Source of the DNA: Streptococcus pyogenes
GTDB lineage: Bacteria; Bacillota; Bacilli; Lactobacillales; Streptococcaceae
DNA length: 64,000 bases
Direction: 5' to 3'
Assembly (NCBI RefSeq): GCF_002055535.1
Contig: NZ_LN831034.1
Coordinates: forward strand, 682,001-746,000
Part shown: piece after piece, positions 46,937 through 57,297 of the stretch
Position numbering within the stretch: position 1 is the stretch's first letter
Layout: each line of letters begins with the position of its first letter
The notes under the pieces: generated by a model
The model's input: only the letters and a program-made list of their open reading frames with translations
The model's database searches: none
Told to the model about the DNA's origin: nothing
Program-made: the position numbers and the translations under genes

Positions 46937-48098
46937 TGGTATGATAGATCCTTCGATGCTCCTTGATGGCTGTTAGAGCAAATTTTCCAGTTAAGTAAAT
47001 GTCAAAATTGGCATTACCATTATCATCTAATTGGACTTGTTCGTAGAAAAGGTCTTCGTATTTAGAAACAGAAAGACGTGTTCGTTGATCCAGTAAAGCT
47101 TGTCGATTAGTCATTAACATTTTATCGTACCCAGCAACTAACTGACCGGAATAAAATTCACTTACGGCACCGGAACCATAGCTAAAAAAACCAATTTTAT
47201 CTCCAGATTGTAATACTTTACTATTTTCAAGTAAAGATAACAATCCTAGATAAAGTGAGCCAGTATAAATATTTCCAATTTGTTTGCTATAACTAATAGA
47301 AGCTTGAAAGGCTTCTATTAGTTTTTCCCTGTGTTCAGGAGGTACTGTGTTATCCATAATGTTATTTAGACCTTTTAGGGCTAACTTGGGAAATGGAATA
47401 TGGAAACAAACTGCAGCAAGATCAGATAACTGAAGGTTTTCTCTTTTCTGATAAGCTTGCCACGTGGTTTCTAAGCAATTGAGATATTGCTTGGTAGAGT
47501 AAATACCATCAACATAAGGTGTGAAACTATAGTTAGGCCTCCAAAAGTCCATAATATCCCTAGTTTGAGCCACATTATCTTCATTTAGAGCAAGAATACG
47601 AGGGTTAGCAGTTACCAAAAGAGCAATACTACCAGAGCCTTGAGTCGATTCCCCAGGAGATCCTACACCGTATCTAGCAATATCACTAGCAATAACAAGG
47701 ACACGAGAATCTGGCTTAGAAGCCACATGCAGTTTAGCATAGTCTAGAGCAGCAGTTGCGCTATAGCAGGCTTGTTTTACTTCAAAGGAACGTGCAAAAG
47801 GCTGGATACCAACTAAGTGATGTACATAGATAGCTGATGCCTTTGACTGATCAGTACTCGATTCAGTTGCCAAAATAACCATATCAATCTTAGCTCGATC
47901 TTCGTCGGTTAAAATTTGATCTGCTGCAGAAGCAGCTAAAGTAATAATGTCTTCAGTGATTGGTGCCACACTAAAAGACTCAATGAGTAGCCCTTGACTA
48001 AATTTTGCTGGATCCACTTGGCGTGCAAGCGCTAAATCTTCCAATTTCAAGACATATTGACTGGTTGCAAAACCAATCTTATCAATTCCAATTGTCAT
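46923..48098 (-). CDS. mvaS: Hydroxymethylglutaryl-CoA synthase
   Basis: A 391-residue thiolase-fold enzyme making HMG-CoA from acetoacetyl-CoA and acetyl-CoA. It has ATESSTDQSKA (catalytic Glu), FEVKQACYSATAALDYA (nucleophilic Cys), HIPFPKLALKG (His) and GSGAVSEFYSG. The ATG at 48098 follows GAAGGA. The frame extends 13 codons upstream but without support. Divergent from thyA, with weak extended -10 elements for both directions in the 208-base gap. Confidence 0.96.
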   Translation of the reverse strand: MTIGIDKIGFATSQYVLKLEDLALARQVDPAKFSQGLLIESFSVAPITEDIITLAASAADQILTDEDRAKIDMVILATESSTDQSKASAIYVHHLVGIQPFARSFEVKQACYSATAALDYAKLHVASKPDSRVLVIASDIARYGVGSPGESTQGSGSIALLVTANPRILALNEDNVAQTRDIMDFWRPNYSFTPYVDGIYSTKQYLNCLETTWQAYQKRENLQLSDLAAVCFHIPFPKLALKGLNNIMDNTVPPEHREKLIEAFQASISYSKQIGNIYTGSLYLGLLSLLENSKVLQSGDKIGFFSYGSGAVSEFYSGQLVAGYDKMLMTNRQALLDQRTRLSVSKYEDLFYEQVQLDDNGNANFDIYLTGKFALTAIKEHRRIYHTNDKN

Positions 48099-48306
48099 AT
48101 TTGTCCTTCTTTTAGTTATTTTTATAGTCTTACCCATTCTATCACATTTTACTGCAAAATTAGACTGATAAAGTTATTTGTTTTATCCTTTAATAGTTAA
48201 AATGTTCATGACCACATGAAGTTTTTCGAATGTTTATTTATTCTGGTATTTTTTGGTAAAATTAGTTAGAATAGTATGAAGTATGCTTACAGAAAGGTTA
48301 TTAGAG

Positions 48307-49146
48307 ATGACAAAAGCTGACCAGATTTTTAAAGCTAATATTCAAAAAATTATAAACGAAGGATCATTGAGTGAGCAAGCACGTCCTAAATATAAAGATG
48401 GTCGAACAGCTCATTCTAAGTATATTACTGGGGCGTTTGCTGAATATGATTTAGCTAAAGGAGAGTTTCCCATCACAACTTTACGACCCATTCCAATTAA
48501 ATCTGCTATAAAGGAATTATTTTGGATATATCAAGATCAGTCTAACAGTTTAGATGTGCTAGAAGCTAAATATAATGTTCATTATTGGAATGAATGGGAA
48601 GTTGACCAGACACGTACTATTGGGCAACGTTATGGTGCTGTAGTCAAAAAACATGATATCATCTCAAAAATACTAAAGCAATTAGCAGAAAATCCTTGGA
48701 ATCGTCGTAATGTCATTTCTCTCTGGGACTATGAAGCATTTGAGGAGACAAAAGGGTTGTTGCCATGTGCCTTTCAAATCATGTTTGATGTTAGACGTGT
48801 AGGGGAAGATCTTTATTTAGATGCTAGTTTGACGCAACGTTCTAATGACATATTAGTTGCTCATCACATCAATGCCATGCAATACGTTGCCTTGCAGATG
48901 ATGATTGCTAAACATTTTGGATGGAAAATAGGTAAGTTCTTTTATTTTGTTAACAATTTACATATTTATGACAACCAATTTGATCAGGCTCAAGAATTGC
49001 TAAAACGACAGCCAGTTGCTAGTCAGCCTAAGCTTGTTTTAAATGTTCCAGATAGGACTAATTTCTTTGATATTAAACCAGATGATTTTGAATTACAAAA
49101 TTATGATCCAGTGAAGCCTCAGTTGCACTTTGACCTTGCTATTTAA
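48307..49146 (+). CDS. thyA: Thymidylate synthase
   Basis: A 279-residue enzyme making dTMP from dUMP with methylenetetrahydrofolate. It has [20 protein letters not shown], the catalytic Cys in [11 protein letters not shown], and [16 protein letters not shown]. The ATG at 48307 has AAAGG nine bases upstream. The frame also contains an ATG at 48283, less well placed. It is followed by folA, which regenerates the folate it oxidises. Confidence 0.97.
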
Positions 49147-49225
49147 ACTTTATTTAGATTTTTTGTGAGCATTTTGTTCATAAATTTGGTAAAATAAATA
49201 GAGTTTAAAATGAAGGAAATAATTA

Positions 49226-49723
49226 ATGACAAAGGAAATTATTGCTATTTGGGCAGAGGATGAAGCAGGGCTTATTGGTGTTGCGGGTAAGTTACCATGG
49301 TATTTACCAAAAGAGTTAGAACATTTTAAAAAGACAACGCTACATCAAGCAATCTTAATGGGCCGTGTGACTTTTGAAGGAATGAATTGCAAAAGACTTC
49401 CTCAACGTCAAACCCTTGTCATGACAAGAAATAGAGATTATCAAGTAGATGAGGTGTTGACAATGACTAGTATTGAAAAAGTCTTGGAGTGGTACCATGC
49501 GCAGGATAAAACACTTTATATCATTGGTGGGAATAAGGTTTTAGAAGCGTTTAATGGTTATTTCGATCGTATCATAAAAACAGTTATCCATCATCGTTTT
49601 AAAGGAGATACCTACCGACCAAATCTAGATTTTAGTCATTTCACGCAAGAAAGCCAAACGTTCTATGCTCGAGACGCTAAAAATCCTTATGATTTTACCG
49701 TTACTGCTTTAAAACACAAATAG
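49226..49723 (+). CDS. folA: Dihydrofolate reductase
   Basis: A 165-residue DHFR with AIWAEDEAGLIGVAGKLPWY, MGRVTFEGM, TMTSIEKVLEW and YIIGGNKV. The catalytic acid lies in LPKELEHF as Glu, where many bacterial enzymes have Asp. Trp in LPWY is conserved. It is the target of trimethoprim. It is probably cotranscribed with thyA and the small downstream ORF. Confidence 0.96.
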   Translation: MTKEIIAIWAEDEAGLIGVAGKLPWYLPKELEHFKKTTLHQAILMGRVTFEGMNCKRLPQRQTLVMTRNRDYQVDEVLTMTSIEKVLEWYHAQDKTLYIIGGNKVLEAFNGYFDRIIKTVIHHRFKGDTYRPNLDFSHFTQESQTFYARDAKNPYDFTVTALKHK

Positions 49724-49742
49724 TCTGAGGAGATGATAAGCG

Positions 49743-49913
49743 ATGCAACGTAGTATTTTTGGAGTATTTACGGCTTTTTTGTGCGTGATTTGTGTTCTTT
49801 GTGCCATTCCAGCTTTTAAAAAGAATCGTTATGGCTTAGCAAGTCTGTTCTTATTAAATGCGTTTACTAATCTGGTTAATAGTATTCACGCCTTCTATGG
49901 TACATTGTTTTGA
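49743..49913 (+). CDS. Small membrane protein of 56 residues between folA and clpX
   Basis: The ATG follows GAGGAGATGATAAGCG. The product begins MQRSIFGVFTAFLCVICVLC and continues AIPAFKKNRYGLASLFLLNA and FTNLVNSIHAFYGTLF, that is, two hydrophobic segments around a KKNR loop (positive-inside turn). It starts 19 bases after folA and 129 bases before clpX, so it reads as a genuine member of the folA transcript. I recall a similar small ORF between folA and clpX in pneumococcus. Function unknown. Confidence 0.8.
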   Translation: MQRSIFGVFTAFLCVICVLCAIPAFKKNRYGLASLFLLNAFTNLVNSIHAFYGTLF

Positions 49914-50042
49914 GATGCGACTTGCAAAGACAGCACTGGTGAAGATTTAGCTATCAAGCAAGAATCACCAAAAACCAATACAACACATTGACTAATATTA
50001 AAATTCAGTAAAAGATAAGAGAAAGTAAGAGAATTATAAGAA

Positions 50043-51272
50043 ATGGCAGGAAGTAGAACTAACGATATTAAAGTATACTGTTCATTTTGTGGTAAAAGCC
50101 AGGATGACGTTAAAAAAATTATCGCAGGAAATAATGTTTTCATCTGCAATGAATGCGTAGCTTTATCACAAGAAATTATAAAAGAAGAATTGGCTGAAGA
50201 AGTCCTTGCCGATTTGACAGAAGTTCCAAAACCAAAAGAGCTCCTTGATGTTTTAAATCAATATGTGGTTGGTCAAGATCGTGCTAAACGTGCTTTATCA
50301 GTTGCTGTGTACAATCATTATAAGCGTGTCTCGTTTACAGAAAGTCGTGATGACGATGATGTGGATTTACAAAAGTCCAACATTTTGATGATTGGACCAA
50401 CAGGTTCAGGAAAAACCTTCTTAGCACAAACTCTGGCTAAAAGCCTCAATGTACCATTTGCTATTGCAGATGCAACTTCTTTGACTGAAGCAGGGTATGT
50501 TGGAGAAGATGTGGAAAATATTTTACTCAAACTGATTCAGGCTGCTGACTATAATGTCGAACGAGCAGAGCGTGGTATTATTTATGTTGATGAAATAGAT
50601 AAGATTGCTAAAAAAGGTGAGAACGTATCTATCACACGTGATGTATCTGGTGAAGGTGTACAGCAAGCCCTTCTTAAAATTATTGAAGGTACGGTAGCAA
50701 GTGTTCCCCCACAAGGTGGGCGGAAGCACCCTAATCAAGAAATGATCCAAATTGATACAAAAAATATCTTGTTTATTGTTGGCGGGGCTTTTGATGGCAT
50801 CGAGGAGATCGTTAAACAACGTTTAGGTGAAAAAGTTATTGGTTTTGGTCAAAACAGCCGTAAAATTGATGACAATGCTTCTTATATGCAAGAAATTATT
50901 TCAGAAGATATTCAAAAGTTTGGGCTTATTCCAGAATTTATTGGCCGCTTACCAGTTGTGGCAGCCCTTGAACAACTAAACACATCAGATTTGATTCAAA
51001 TTTTGACAGAACCAAGAAATGCCCTGGTCAAGCAATATCAGGCTCTTCTTTCTTACGATGGCGTCGAATTGGCATTTGATAAGGAAGCCTTAGAAGCCAT
51101 TGCCAATAAAGCCATTGAACGTAAGACAGGAGCACGTGGTCTTCGTTCTATTATCGAAGAAACGATGCTTGACATCATGTTTGAAATTCCAAGCCAAGAA
51201 GATGTCACAAAAGTGCGTATCACCAAGGCTGCTGTCGAAGGCAAGTCAAAACCCGTTTTAGAGACAGCTTAA
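50043..51272 (+). CDS. clpX: ATP-dependent Clp protease ATP-binding subunit ClpX
   Basis: A 409-residue AAA+ unfoldase. The N-terminal zinc-binding domain has CSFCGKS and CNEC. The AAA+ domain has Walker [10 protein letters not shown], Walker [11 protein letters not shown], sensor and arginine-finger regions, and the IGF loop used to dock ClpP (KVIGFGQ). It unfolds tagged proteins for ClpP. The ysxC gene follows after nine bases, a pairing common in streptococci. Confidence 0.98.
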
Positions 51273-51281
51273 GGAGAAATA

Positions 51282-51881
51282 ATGGCTGAAGAACAAGTCT
51301 TAAATACCCATAACGCATCAATTTTATTGAGCGCTGCCAATAAATCTCATTACCCCCAAGATGATTTGCCAGAAATTGCCCTCGCTGGACGTTCAAATGT
51401 TGGTAAATCAAGTTTTATTAATACCATATTGGGGCGCAAAAATTTGGCAAGAACCTCAAGCAAGCCAGGAAAAACCCAACTATTAAATTTTTTCAATATT
51501 GATGACAAGCTTAGATTTGTGGATGTCCCTGGTTATGGCTATGCCAAGGTTTCTAAAAGTGAACGGGCCAAATGGGGAAAGATGATCGAAGAATACTTAA
51601 CCAGCAGAGACAATCTGCGTGCAGTCGTGAGTTTGGTGGATTTACGTCATGCCCCTTCAAAAGAAGATATTCAGATGTATGACTTTTTGAAGTACTATGA
51701 CATTCCTGTTATTGTTGTGGCAACCAAAGCAGATAAGATTCCTCGTGGCAAATGGAACAAACATGAGTCTGTGGTCAAGAAAGCTTTGAATTTTGACAAA
51801 TCTGATACTTTTATAGTATTTTCTTCGGTAGAACGTATTGGTATCGATGATTCTTGGGATGCTATTTTAGAGCAGGTCTAG
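51282..51881 (+). CDS. ysxC: Ribosome biogenesis GTPase YsxC/EngB
   Basis: A 199-residue essential GTPase for 50S subunit assembly. G1 [10 protein letters not shown]2 around KPGKTQ, G3 DVPGYG, and G4 ATKADKI are all in place, with the SSVE G5. It is coupled to clpX with AAGGAG at the junction and ends before a terminator. Confidence 0.97.
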   Translation: MAEEQVLNTHNASILLSAANKSHYPQDDLPEIALAGRSNVGKSSFINTILGRKNLARTSSKPGKTQLLNFFNIDDKLRFVDVPGYGYAKVSKSERAKWGKMIEEYLTSRDNLRAVVSLVDLRHAPSKEDIQMYDFLKYYDIPVIVVATKADKIPRGKWNKHESVVKKALNFDKSDTFIVFSSVERIGIDDSWDAILEQV

Positions 51882-51906
51882 CGATAGGTGTTGATTTATC
51901 TATGCT

Positions 51907-51935
51907 AAAACATTCTCAGTAGAGGGTGTTTTTCT
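51907..51935 (+). terminator. Terminator after ysxC
   Basis: AAAACATTCTC pairs with GAGGGTGTTTT (two wobbles) over a 4-base loop and runs into further T residues. Confidence 0.8.
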
Positions 51936-51978
51936 TATCGAAAACATAAAAAATCATAGTTAGGTTTACCGATTTTAC

Positions 51979-52007
51979 TTGACGCCTTAATGATGACATG
52001 CTAGTAT
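51979..52007 (+). promoter_or_regulatory. Promoter of the membrane-anchored protein gene
   Basis: TTGACG (51979-51984), 17 bases, TAGTAT (52002-52007) preceded by TGC. Confidence 0.65.
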
Positions 52008-52028
52008 TTTATATTAAGGAGATGAGTC

Positions 52029-52772
52029 ATGACACAAGTAGCCCAAGGGCGCTCTAAAGGAAAGTCATTGTTATGCCATCAATGCAATGCCCTTTTTGTA
52101 TTTATTATTTTTCTTATCTTGCTTGCTGTACTTTTTGGTGTTCGATATCGTAATAGCTCTATTGAAGGTATCTGGCGAACAACAAGCATTGATCAGAAGT
52201 TAGGCGATGATTTTGCTAAACGTCTTACTGGTTTGCATCAGAGCCCTCTTATTGATGATAGTTTATTAACGTCATCTCAGATGATACTAACAGTTAAAAA
52301 TAACAACGTTGACTTGAGTTTTAGTGTTCAAGTTGAACGAGACATTTTTGTCAAACGTTTAGCTGCTTATCACCAAAATGAATTATTAAAGACATTAAAG
52401 GAAAATCATTTAGTTGTTGGTGACTTGAGTAGTAAAGAACGCCAAATTATTGAGAATAGTATGCCAGCTAGCCATGAATTAGAAATGATTTTAGATCAAG
52501 CTTTTGAGAAATTAGCTTCTCAGATCGGAGGCAAATATAATCAAAAAACAGGACATTTATCTGCTGTTGTTCTCAAAGGAAAAGTTAATCGTATTTTGCA
52601 CACCATTGATATCAAAGAAGAAGTAGCAGCGGGACATACTTCTTTTTCAAAAGGATTACTCACACCTAATGGTTATTTTGATTACACCAGATTTGGAAAG
52701 AAACTTGAGTTATTAGGCGATGAAAAAATTATTTTTAAAAAAGTGCTAAAAAAAAGTCCGTCAAGTGTATAA
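52029..52772 (+). CDS. Membrane-anchored protein of unknown function
   Basis: A 247-residue protein with a short cytoplasmic N-terminus (containing CHQC), one membrane span (about 23-41, ALFVFIIFLILLAVLFGVR) and an extracellular domain of about 200 residues. The domain begins IEGIWRTTSIDQKLGDDF, a layout reminiscent of lipocalin-like streptococcal surface domains, but I cannot assign a family. It is monocistronic between its own promoter and a terminator. The start codon has AAGGAG nine bases upstream. Confidence 0.8.
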   Translation: MTQVAQGRSKGKSLLCHQCNALFVFIIFLILLAVLFGVRYRNSSIEGIWRTTSIDQKLGDDFAKRLTGLHQSPLIDDSLLTSSQMILTVKNNNVDLSFSVQVERDIFVKRLAAYHQNELLKTLKENHLVVGDLSSKERQIIENSMPASHELEMILDQAFEKLASQIGGKYNQKTGHLSAVVLKGKVNRILHTIDIKEEVAAGHTSFSKGLLTPNGYFDYTRFGKKLELLGDEKIIFKKVLKKSPSSV

Positions 52773-52790
52773 CGTAGTCACAAGACGGAT
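52748..52790. terminator. Terminator between the membrane protein gene and clpL
   Basis: AAAAAGTCCGTC and GACGGATTTTTT flank a 21-base loop between convergent genes, overlapping the end of the upstream reading frame. T-runs exist in both directions. Confidence 0.75.
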
Positions 52791-52829
52791 TTTTTCATGT
52801 TTTGAAAATTATTCAATTGAAGAAGTTTA

Positions 52830-54929
52830 TTACTGATCGTTTTGCCTAATCACTAGTTGTCCTTCTTTTAGGATTGCCTGAAGTTTTTTGACTTCTGGAT
52901 GGTCAAGATAATAATCAGTTATACGGTCACGAATTTCCTGTTCGATAATACGTCGTAATGGACGAGCTCCCATAGCGTGATTGTACCCTAAATCTATCAA
53001 ATGAGCTTTAGCGTCATCAGTAATCGTTAAACTAATACCTTTTTTTGCGGTGGTTTGATTTACTTCAGCTAGCATTAAATCAACAATTTCTTCTAAACTT
53101 TCTTTTTGCAGATGATTAAATTTAATGATACTATTAAAACGGTTCAAAAACTCTGGTCTGAAATAAGGTGCAATGCGATCCATAATGTTAGACTCAGAAG
53201 TTTCCGTATCTTGTTGGCCAAAACCGGCATTTGATGTAGCAATAATAACGGTATTTTTAAAGTTAATAGTATTTCCTTGTCCATCTGTCAATCGTCCATC
53301 ATCTAATACTTGTAGAAGAAGTGTAATAATTTGAGGATCAGCTTTTTCAATTTCATCTAGTAAGACAATAGCATAAGGGTTACGACGAACACGCTCAGTT
53401 AGGGTATTATTATTATCATCGTAGCCAACATAACCAGCCGTTGTCCCAATCAATTTTGACACAGCAGTGCGATCGTTATATTCGGACATATCAAGTCGAA
53501 TAATAGCATCTTTGGAACCAAATAAATCAAGTGCTAATTGTTTAGCTAACTCTGTTTTACCAACACCAGTTGGACCCACAAAAAGGAAAGAACCTATTGG
53601 ACGTTTACCATCATCAAAACCTGCCCGATTTCGTCGAATAGCACGTGCTACTGCTGCGACAGCCTCATCTTGTCCGATGACATGGCTTTTTAAGCGGCTG
53701 CTAATTCCTTTGAGCCTTTCTAAATCATTAGTCCCCATGTTAGAGACAGGAATACCAGTTAAGCGCTCTACAGACTCTGCGATATCATTGACTGTAGCAG
53801 TGACATTTTGGCTTTGGTTATGTTGCTCAATTTGCTTTTGTAATGTTTCAATCCGTGTTTTTGCTGCTAAAGCTTTTTCAAAGTCTTCTTTGGCGACAGC
53901 TTTTTCTTGACTCTCTTTTTGTTTAGCTATTTCAGTTTCGAGTGTTTTTAAGTCAGTGACCGGGTGTTGCGCAGCTAAATGAGCAGCTGTCATATCCAGT
54001 AAGTCAATTGCTTTATCTGGCAGGCTACGCTGTGGGATGTATTGAATAGAATAATCAACAGCAGCTTTTAGAACATTATCAGGAAGGGTAATATGGTGGT
54101 GTTGTTCATAAAGATTACGAATACCCATTAAAATGTGAAAAGTATCTTCAGCTGATGGTGCATTCACTTTAACTTCATTAAAGCGACGAGCAAGAGCAGC
54201 ATTTTTTAAAATAGTATTGCGGTATTCGTCTTGAGTAGTAGCACCAATCAGTGTTAATTCTCCTCGTGACAAGGCTGGTTTAAGAATATCTGCAAGTCCC
54301 TTTGAGCCTGAATCACTGCTTGTGGCACCAGCACCAACTATTTGATGAATTTCATCAAAAAATAAGATGATATTCCCAGCTTCTTTTACTTCTTGAATCA
54401 AGTTTTGAATGGTCTCTTCAAAGGAACCACGATACTGTGTACCAGCTTCAAGACTAGAAATATCAATTGATACGATTTCCTTGTTTTTAATAGCAGCTGG
54501 GACATCTCCATTAACAATGGCTTGAGCTAAACCTTCAATGACTGCAGTTTTACCGACACCAGCATCTCCGACAAGGACAGGATTATTTTTAGTTCGTCGT
54601 GCCAAGATTTCAGCGGTATCTTGAATTTCTTTGTTACGACCAATGACGGGGTCAAGATGCCCTTGACGAGCTTCTTGTGTTAAGTTAGTTCCGAGTTGAG
54701 TCAATACACTATCAGCTTTAGGTGTTAACATTTGAGAATTTGTTGCTTTGGTTGTCGCTACAGGGAGTTGTCCTGTTTGACGATAGTGTTGGAATTCTTC
54801 GGGAGTTATTTCGCGACCGTTAACGAGATAGCGGGGATTTTCGCTACGATAACCACCCATGTTTGCCATTAATTGATTGAAAATATCATCCATATTTACA
54901 AAAGGATCTTTACCAGAAAAATGTGTCAT
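52830..54929 (-). CDS. clpL: ATP-dependent chaperone ClpL
   Basis: A 699-residue class of Clp/Hsp100 protein with a short N-terminal region ([20 protein letters not shown]), AAA-1 (Walker [10 protein letters not shown], about 115-123), a short coiled middle region (about 310-370) and AAA-2 (Walker [10 protein letters not shown], about 445). The length and the lack of a Clp_N repeat domain fit ClpL rather than ClpC or ClpE. ClpL acts as a stress chaperone without ClpP. The upstream region carries a CtsR operator over the -35. Confidence 0.93.
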   Translation of the reverse strand: MTHFSGKDPFVNMDDIFNQLMANMGGYRSENPRYLVNGREITPEEFQHYRQTGQLPVATTKATNSQMLTPKADSVLTQLGTNLTQEARQGHLDPVIGRNKEIQDTAEILARRTKNNPVLVGDAGVGKTAVIEGLAQAIVNGDVPAAIKNKEIVSIDISSLEAGTQYRGSFEETIQNLIQEVKEAGNIILFFDEIHQIVGAGATSSDSGSKGLADILKPALSRGELTLIGATTQDEYRNTILKNAALARRFNEVKVNAPSAEDTFHILMGIRNLYEQHHHITLPDNVLKAAVDYSIQYIPQRSLPDKAIDLLDMTAAHLAAQHPVTDLKTLETEIAKQKESQEKAVAKEDFEKALAAKTRIETLQKQIEQHNQSQNVTATVNDIAESVERLTGIPVSNMGTNDLERLKGISSRLKSHVIGQDEAVAAVARAIRRNRAGFDDGKRPIGSFLFVGPTGVGKTELAKQLALDLFGSKDAIIRLDMSEYNDRTAVSKLIGTTAGYVGYDDNNNTLTERVRRNPYAIVLLDEIEKADPQIITLLLQVLDDGRLTDGQGNTINFKNTVIIATSNAGFGQQDTETSESNIMDRIAPYFRPEFLNRFNSIIKFNHLQKESLEEIVDLMLAEVNQTTAKKGISLTITDDAKAHLIDLGYNHAMGARPLRRIIEQEIRDRITDYYLDHPEVKKLQAILKEGQLVIRQNDQ

Positions 54930-55066
54930 ATCAGTTACCTCGCAATAAAAAATAGACTATAAGATGTTTGTAAGCAGTCGCAGAATCGTTGTTAGGATTT
55001 CACATGATAGGAAATCCTTTGCTAATAAAATGATTCAGACATTATTTTTACTCATCTTATAGTATT

Positions 55067-55095
55067 ATTATAATCAAAAGGTCAGTAAAGGTCAA
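55067..55095 (-). promoter_or_regulatory. clpL promoter
   Basis: On the minus strand TTGACC (55090-55095), 17-base spacer, TATAAT (55067-55072). It gives a leader of about 130 bases that contains a GGATTTC/GAAATCC hairpin (about 54995-55017). Confidence 0.8.
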
Positions 55096-55096
55096 A
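55080..55096. promoter_or_regulatory. CtsR operator of clpL
   Basis: GGTCAGTAAAGGTCAAA is close to the CtsR direct heptad repeat (R-GTCAAA-NAN-R-GTCAAA), with one diverged half. It covers the clpL -35 and spacer, suited to repression that is relieved by heat. Confidence 0.8.
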
Positions 55097-55241
55097 CAAA
55101 AAACACTTGATTTTCAAAAAGCTAAATAAACACGAAAAGTAAGTGCTTATATGATGACTTTAGAATAAATCATAAGTTTTAAAAAGATCATCCTATTCTA
55201 TAGCACTTAGGCTGTCAATGAGAGAAAAACAAATGTTTTCA

Positions 55242-55270
55242 TTAACAAGTTGGCGCTTTCATGGTATAAT
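55242..55270 (+). promoter_or_regulatory. rpiA promoter
   Basis: TTAACA (55242-55247), 17 bases, TATAAT (55265-55270) preceded by TGG (extended -10). The clpL-rpiA gap holds nothing else recognisable. Confidence 0.75.
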
Positions 55271-55307
55271 AAAGTGCTAAGACGCAATTCTATTATAAGG
55301 GGGAATC

Positions 55308-55991
55308 ATGGAAGCACTCAAAAAAATTGCCGGTGTTACCGCTGCGCAATATGTGACTGATGGCATGACCATTGGGCTTGGAACTGGGTCAACGGCTTAC
55401 TATTTTGTTGAGGAAATTGGCCGTCGCGTAAAGCAAGAAGGACTGCAAGTGGTTGGTGTGACTACGTCAAGTGTGACTAGCAAGCAAGCAGAAGTCTTGG
55501 GCATTCCTTTAAAATCGATAGATGATATTGATAGCATTGACCTCACCGTAGATGGTGCTGATGAAGTGGATAAGAATTTCAATGGAATCAAGGGTGGCGG
55601 CGCAGCCTTACTAATGGAAAAAATTGTTGCAACACCAACAAAAGAATACATCTGGGTTGTTGATGCTTCTAAAATGGTAGAGCATCTGGGTGCCTTTAAG
55701 TTACCAGTCGAAGTCGTTCAATATGGTGCTGATCGTTTGTTCCGTGTCTTTGAAAAAGCTGGTTACAAACCGTCTTTTCGTATGAAAGGTGATAGTCGTT
55801 TGGTGACAGACATGCAAAACTATATTATTGATCTTGATTTGGGTTGTATTAAAGATCCTGTTGCTTTTGGTCACCTGCTAGATGGAACAGTTGGTGTTGT
55901 GGAACACGGTCTCTTTAATGGTATGGTTGATAAGGTGATTGTTGCTAGTAAAGACGGCGTTACTGTTTTAGAAGCGCCTACAGCAGGCTAG
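55308..55991 (+). CDS. rpiA: Ribose-5-phosphate isomerase A
   Basis: A 227-residue isomerase of the pentose phosphate pathway with [14 protein letters not shown] (about 23-36), [17 protein letters not shown] (about 82-98) and the FKLPVEVV segment. It heads a nucleoside and pentose gene group. The ribose 5-phosphate made by DeoB downstream feeds this enzyme. The start follows AAGGGGG. Confidence 0.97.
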   Translation: MEALKKIAGVTAAQYVTDGMTIGLGTGSTAYYFVEEIGRRVKQEGLQVVGVTTSSVTSKQAEVLGIPLKSIDDIDSIDLTVDGADEVDKNFNGIKGGGAALLMEKIVATPTKEYIWVVDASKMVEHLGAFKLPVEVVQYGADRLFRVFEKAGYKPSFRMKGDSRLVTDMQNYIIDLDLGCIKDPVAFGHLLDGTVGVVEHGLFNGMVDKVIVASKDGVTVLEAPTAG

Positions 55992-56067
55992 TCTTAGCAT
56001 ATAACAGCGTTAATATATTTTATAGGTATTGGGGAGTCAACCGTAACCTCCCCTAGATTGGAGACTT

Positions 56068-57279
56068 ATGTCAAAATTTAATCGTATTCACTTGGTTGTT
56101 TTAGACTCTGTCGGTATTGGTGCAGCACCAGATGCTGACAAATTCTTTAATGCTGGTGTAGCTGATACAGATTCTGACACCCTCGGTCATATTTCAGAAG
56201 CAGCAGGCTTATCGGTTCCAAATATGGCAAAAATTGGACTTGGAAACATTTCTCGTCCAATACCACTAAAAACTGTTCCAACAGAAGACAATCCTACTGG
56301 TTACGTGACCAAATTGGAAGAAGTATCTCTTGGAAAAGATACCATGACAGGCCATTGGGAAATTATGGGCTTGAACATTACGGAACCTTTTGACACTTTC
56401 TGGAATGGTTTCCCAGAAGAGATTTTAACTAAGATTGAAGAATTCTCAGGCCGCAAAATCATTCGCGAGGCCAACAAACCTTATTCAGGAACTGCGGTTA
56501 TTGATGATTTTGGTCCGCGTCAAATGGAAACAGGTGAGTTGATTGTTTACACCTCAGCAGACCCAGTGCTTCAAATTGCAGCCCATGAAGACATTATTCC
56601 TGTGGAAGAGCTTTACAAGATTTGTGAATATGCTCGCTCCATCACGCTTGAACGCCCTGCCCTTTTAGGCCGTATTATTGCGCGTCCTTATGTAGGCGAC
56701 CCAGGAAACTTTACACGTACGGCTAACCGTCATGACTATGCAGTGTCTCCTTTCCAAGATACCGTTTTGAACAAACTGGCTGACGCAGGTGTCCCAACTT
56801 ATGCCGTTGGTAAGATTAATGACATCTTTAATGGTTCAGGTATTACAAACGACATGGGACATAATAAGTCGAACAGCCATGGTATTGACACGCTTATTAA
56901 GACTCTTCAATTACCTGAGTTTACTAAGGGATTCTCCTTTACTAACCTCGTTGATTTTGATGCCAACTTTGGTCATCGTCGTGACCCAGAGGGTTATCGC
57001 GACTGCTTGCATGAATTTGACAATCGCCTACCTGAAATCATCGCAAATATGAAAGAAGACGATTTGCTTCTCATCACTGCTGACCATGGTAATGACCCAA
57101 CCTATGCAGGCACCGACCACACTCGTGAATACATTCCATTGCTTGCCTACTCTGTATCCTTTACTGGAAATGGTCTTATTCCACAAGGGCATTTTGCGGA
57201 TATTTCAGCAACTGTTGCAGAAAATTTTGGAGTTGATACAGCCATGATTGGGGAGTCATTCCTTAGTCACTTAAAATAA
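56068..57279 (+). CDS. deoB: Phosphopentomutase
   Basis: A 403-residue metalloenzyme of the alkaline phosphatase superfamily, converting (deoxy)ribose 1-phosphate to the 5-phosphate. It has [14 protein letters not shown] near the start, [11 protein letters not shown] (nucleophile Thr region), HGIDT and [11 protein letters not shown] with metal ligands. Its leader contains a GGGGAG/CTCCCC hairpin (56031-56053) close to the ribosome binding site. It takes the sugar phosphates made by PunA and DeoD. Confidence 0.97.
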   Translation: MSKFNRIHLVVLDSVGIGAAPDADKFFNAGVADTDSDTLGHISEAAGLSVPNMAKIGLGNISRPIPLKTVPTEDNPTGYVTKLEEVSLGKDTMTGHWEIMGLNITEPFDTFWNGFPEEILTKIEEFSGRKIIREANKPYSGTAVIDDFGPRQMETGELIVYTSADPVLQIAAHEDIIPVEELYKICEYARSITLERPALLGRIIARPYVGDPGNFTRTANRHDYAVSPFQDTVLNKLADAGVPTYAVGKINDIFNGSGITNDMGHNKSNSHGIDTLIKTLQLPEFTKGFSFTNLVDFDANFGHRRDPEGYRDCLHEFDNRLPEIIANMKEDDLLLITADHGNDPTYAGTDHTREYIPLLAYSVSFTGNGLIPQGHFADISATVAENFGVDTAMIGESFLSHLK

Positions 57280-57297
57280 GAAAGTTAGTAATTGATA

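Noticed and set aside
53467..53910. 147-codon plus-strand open frame
   Set aside because: Antisense to clpL, Ser/Arg-rich shadow frame without a start signal.
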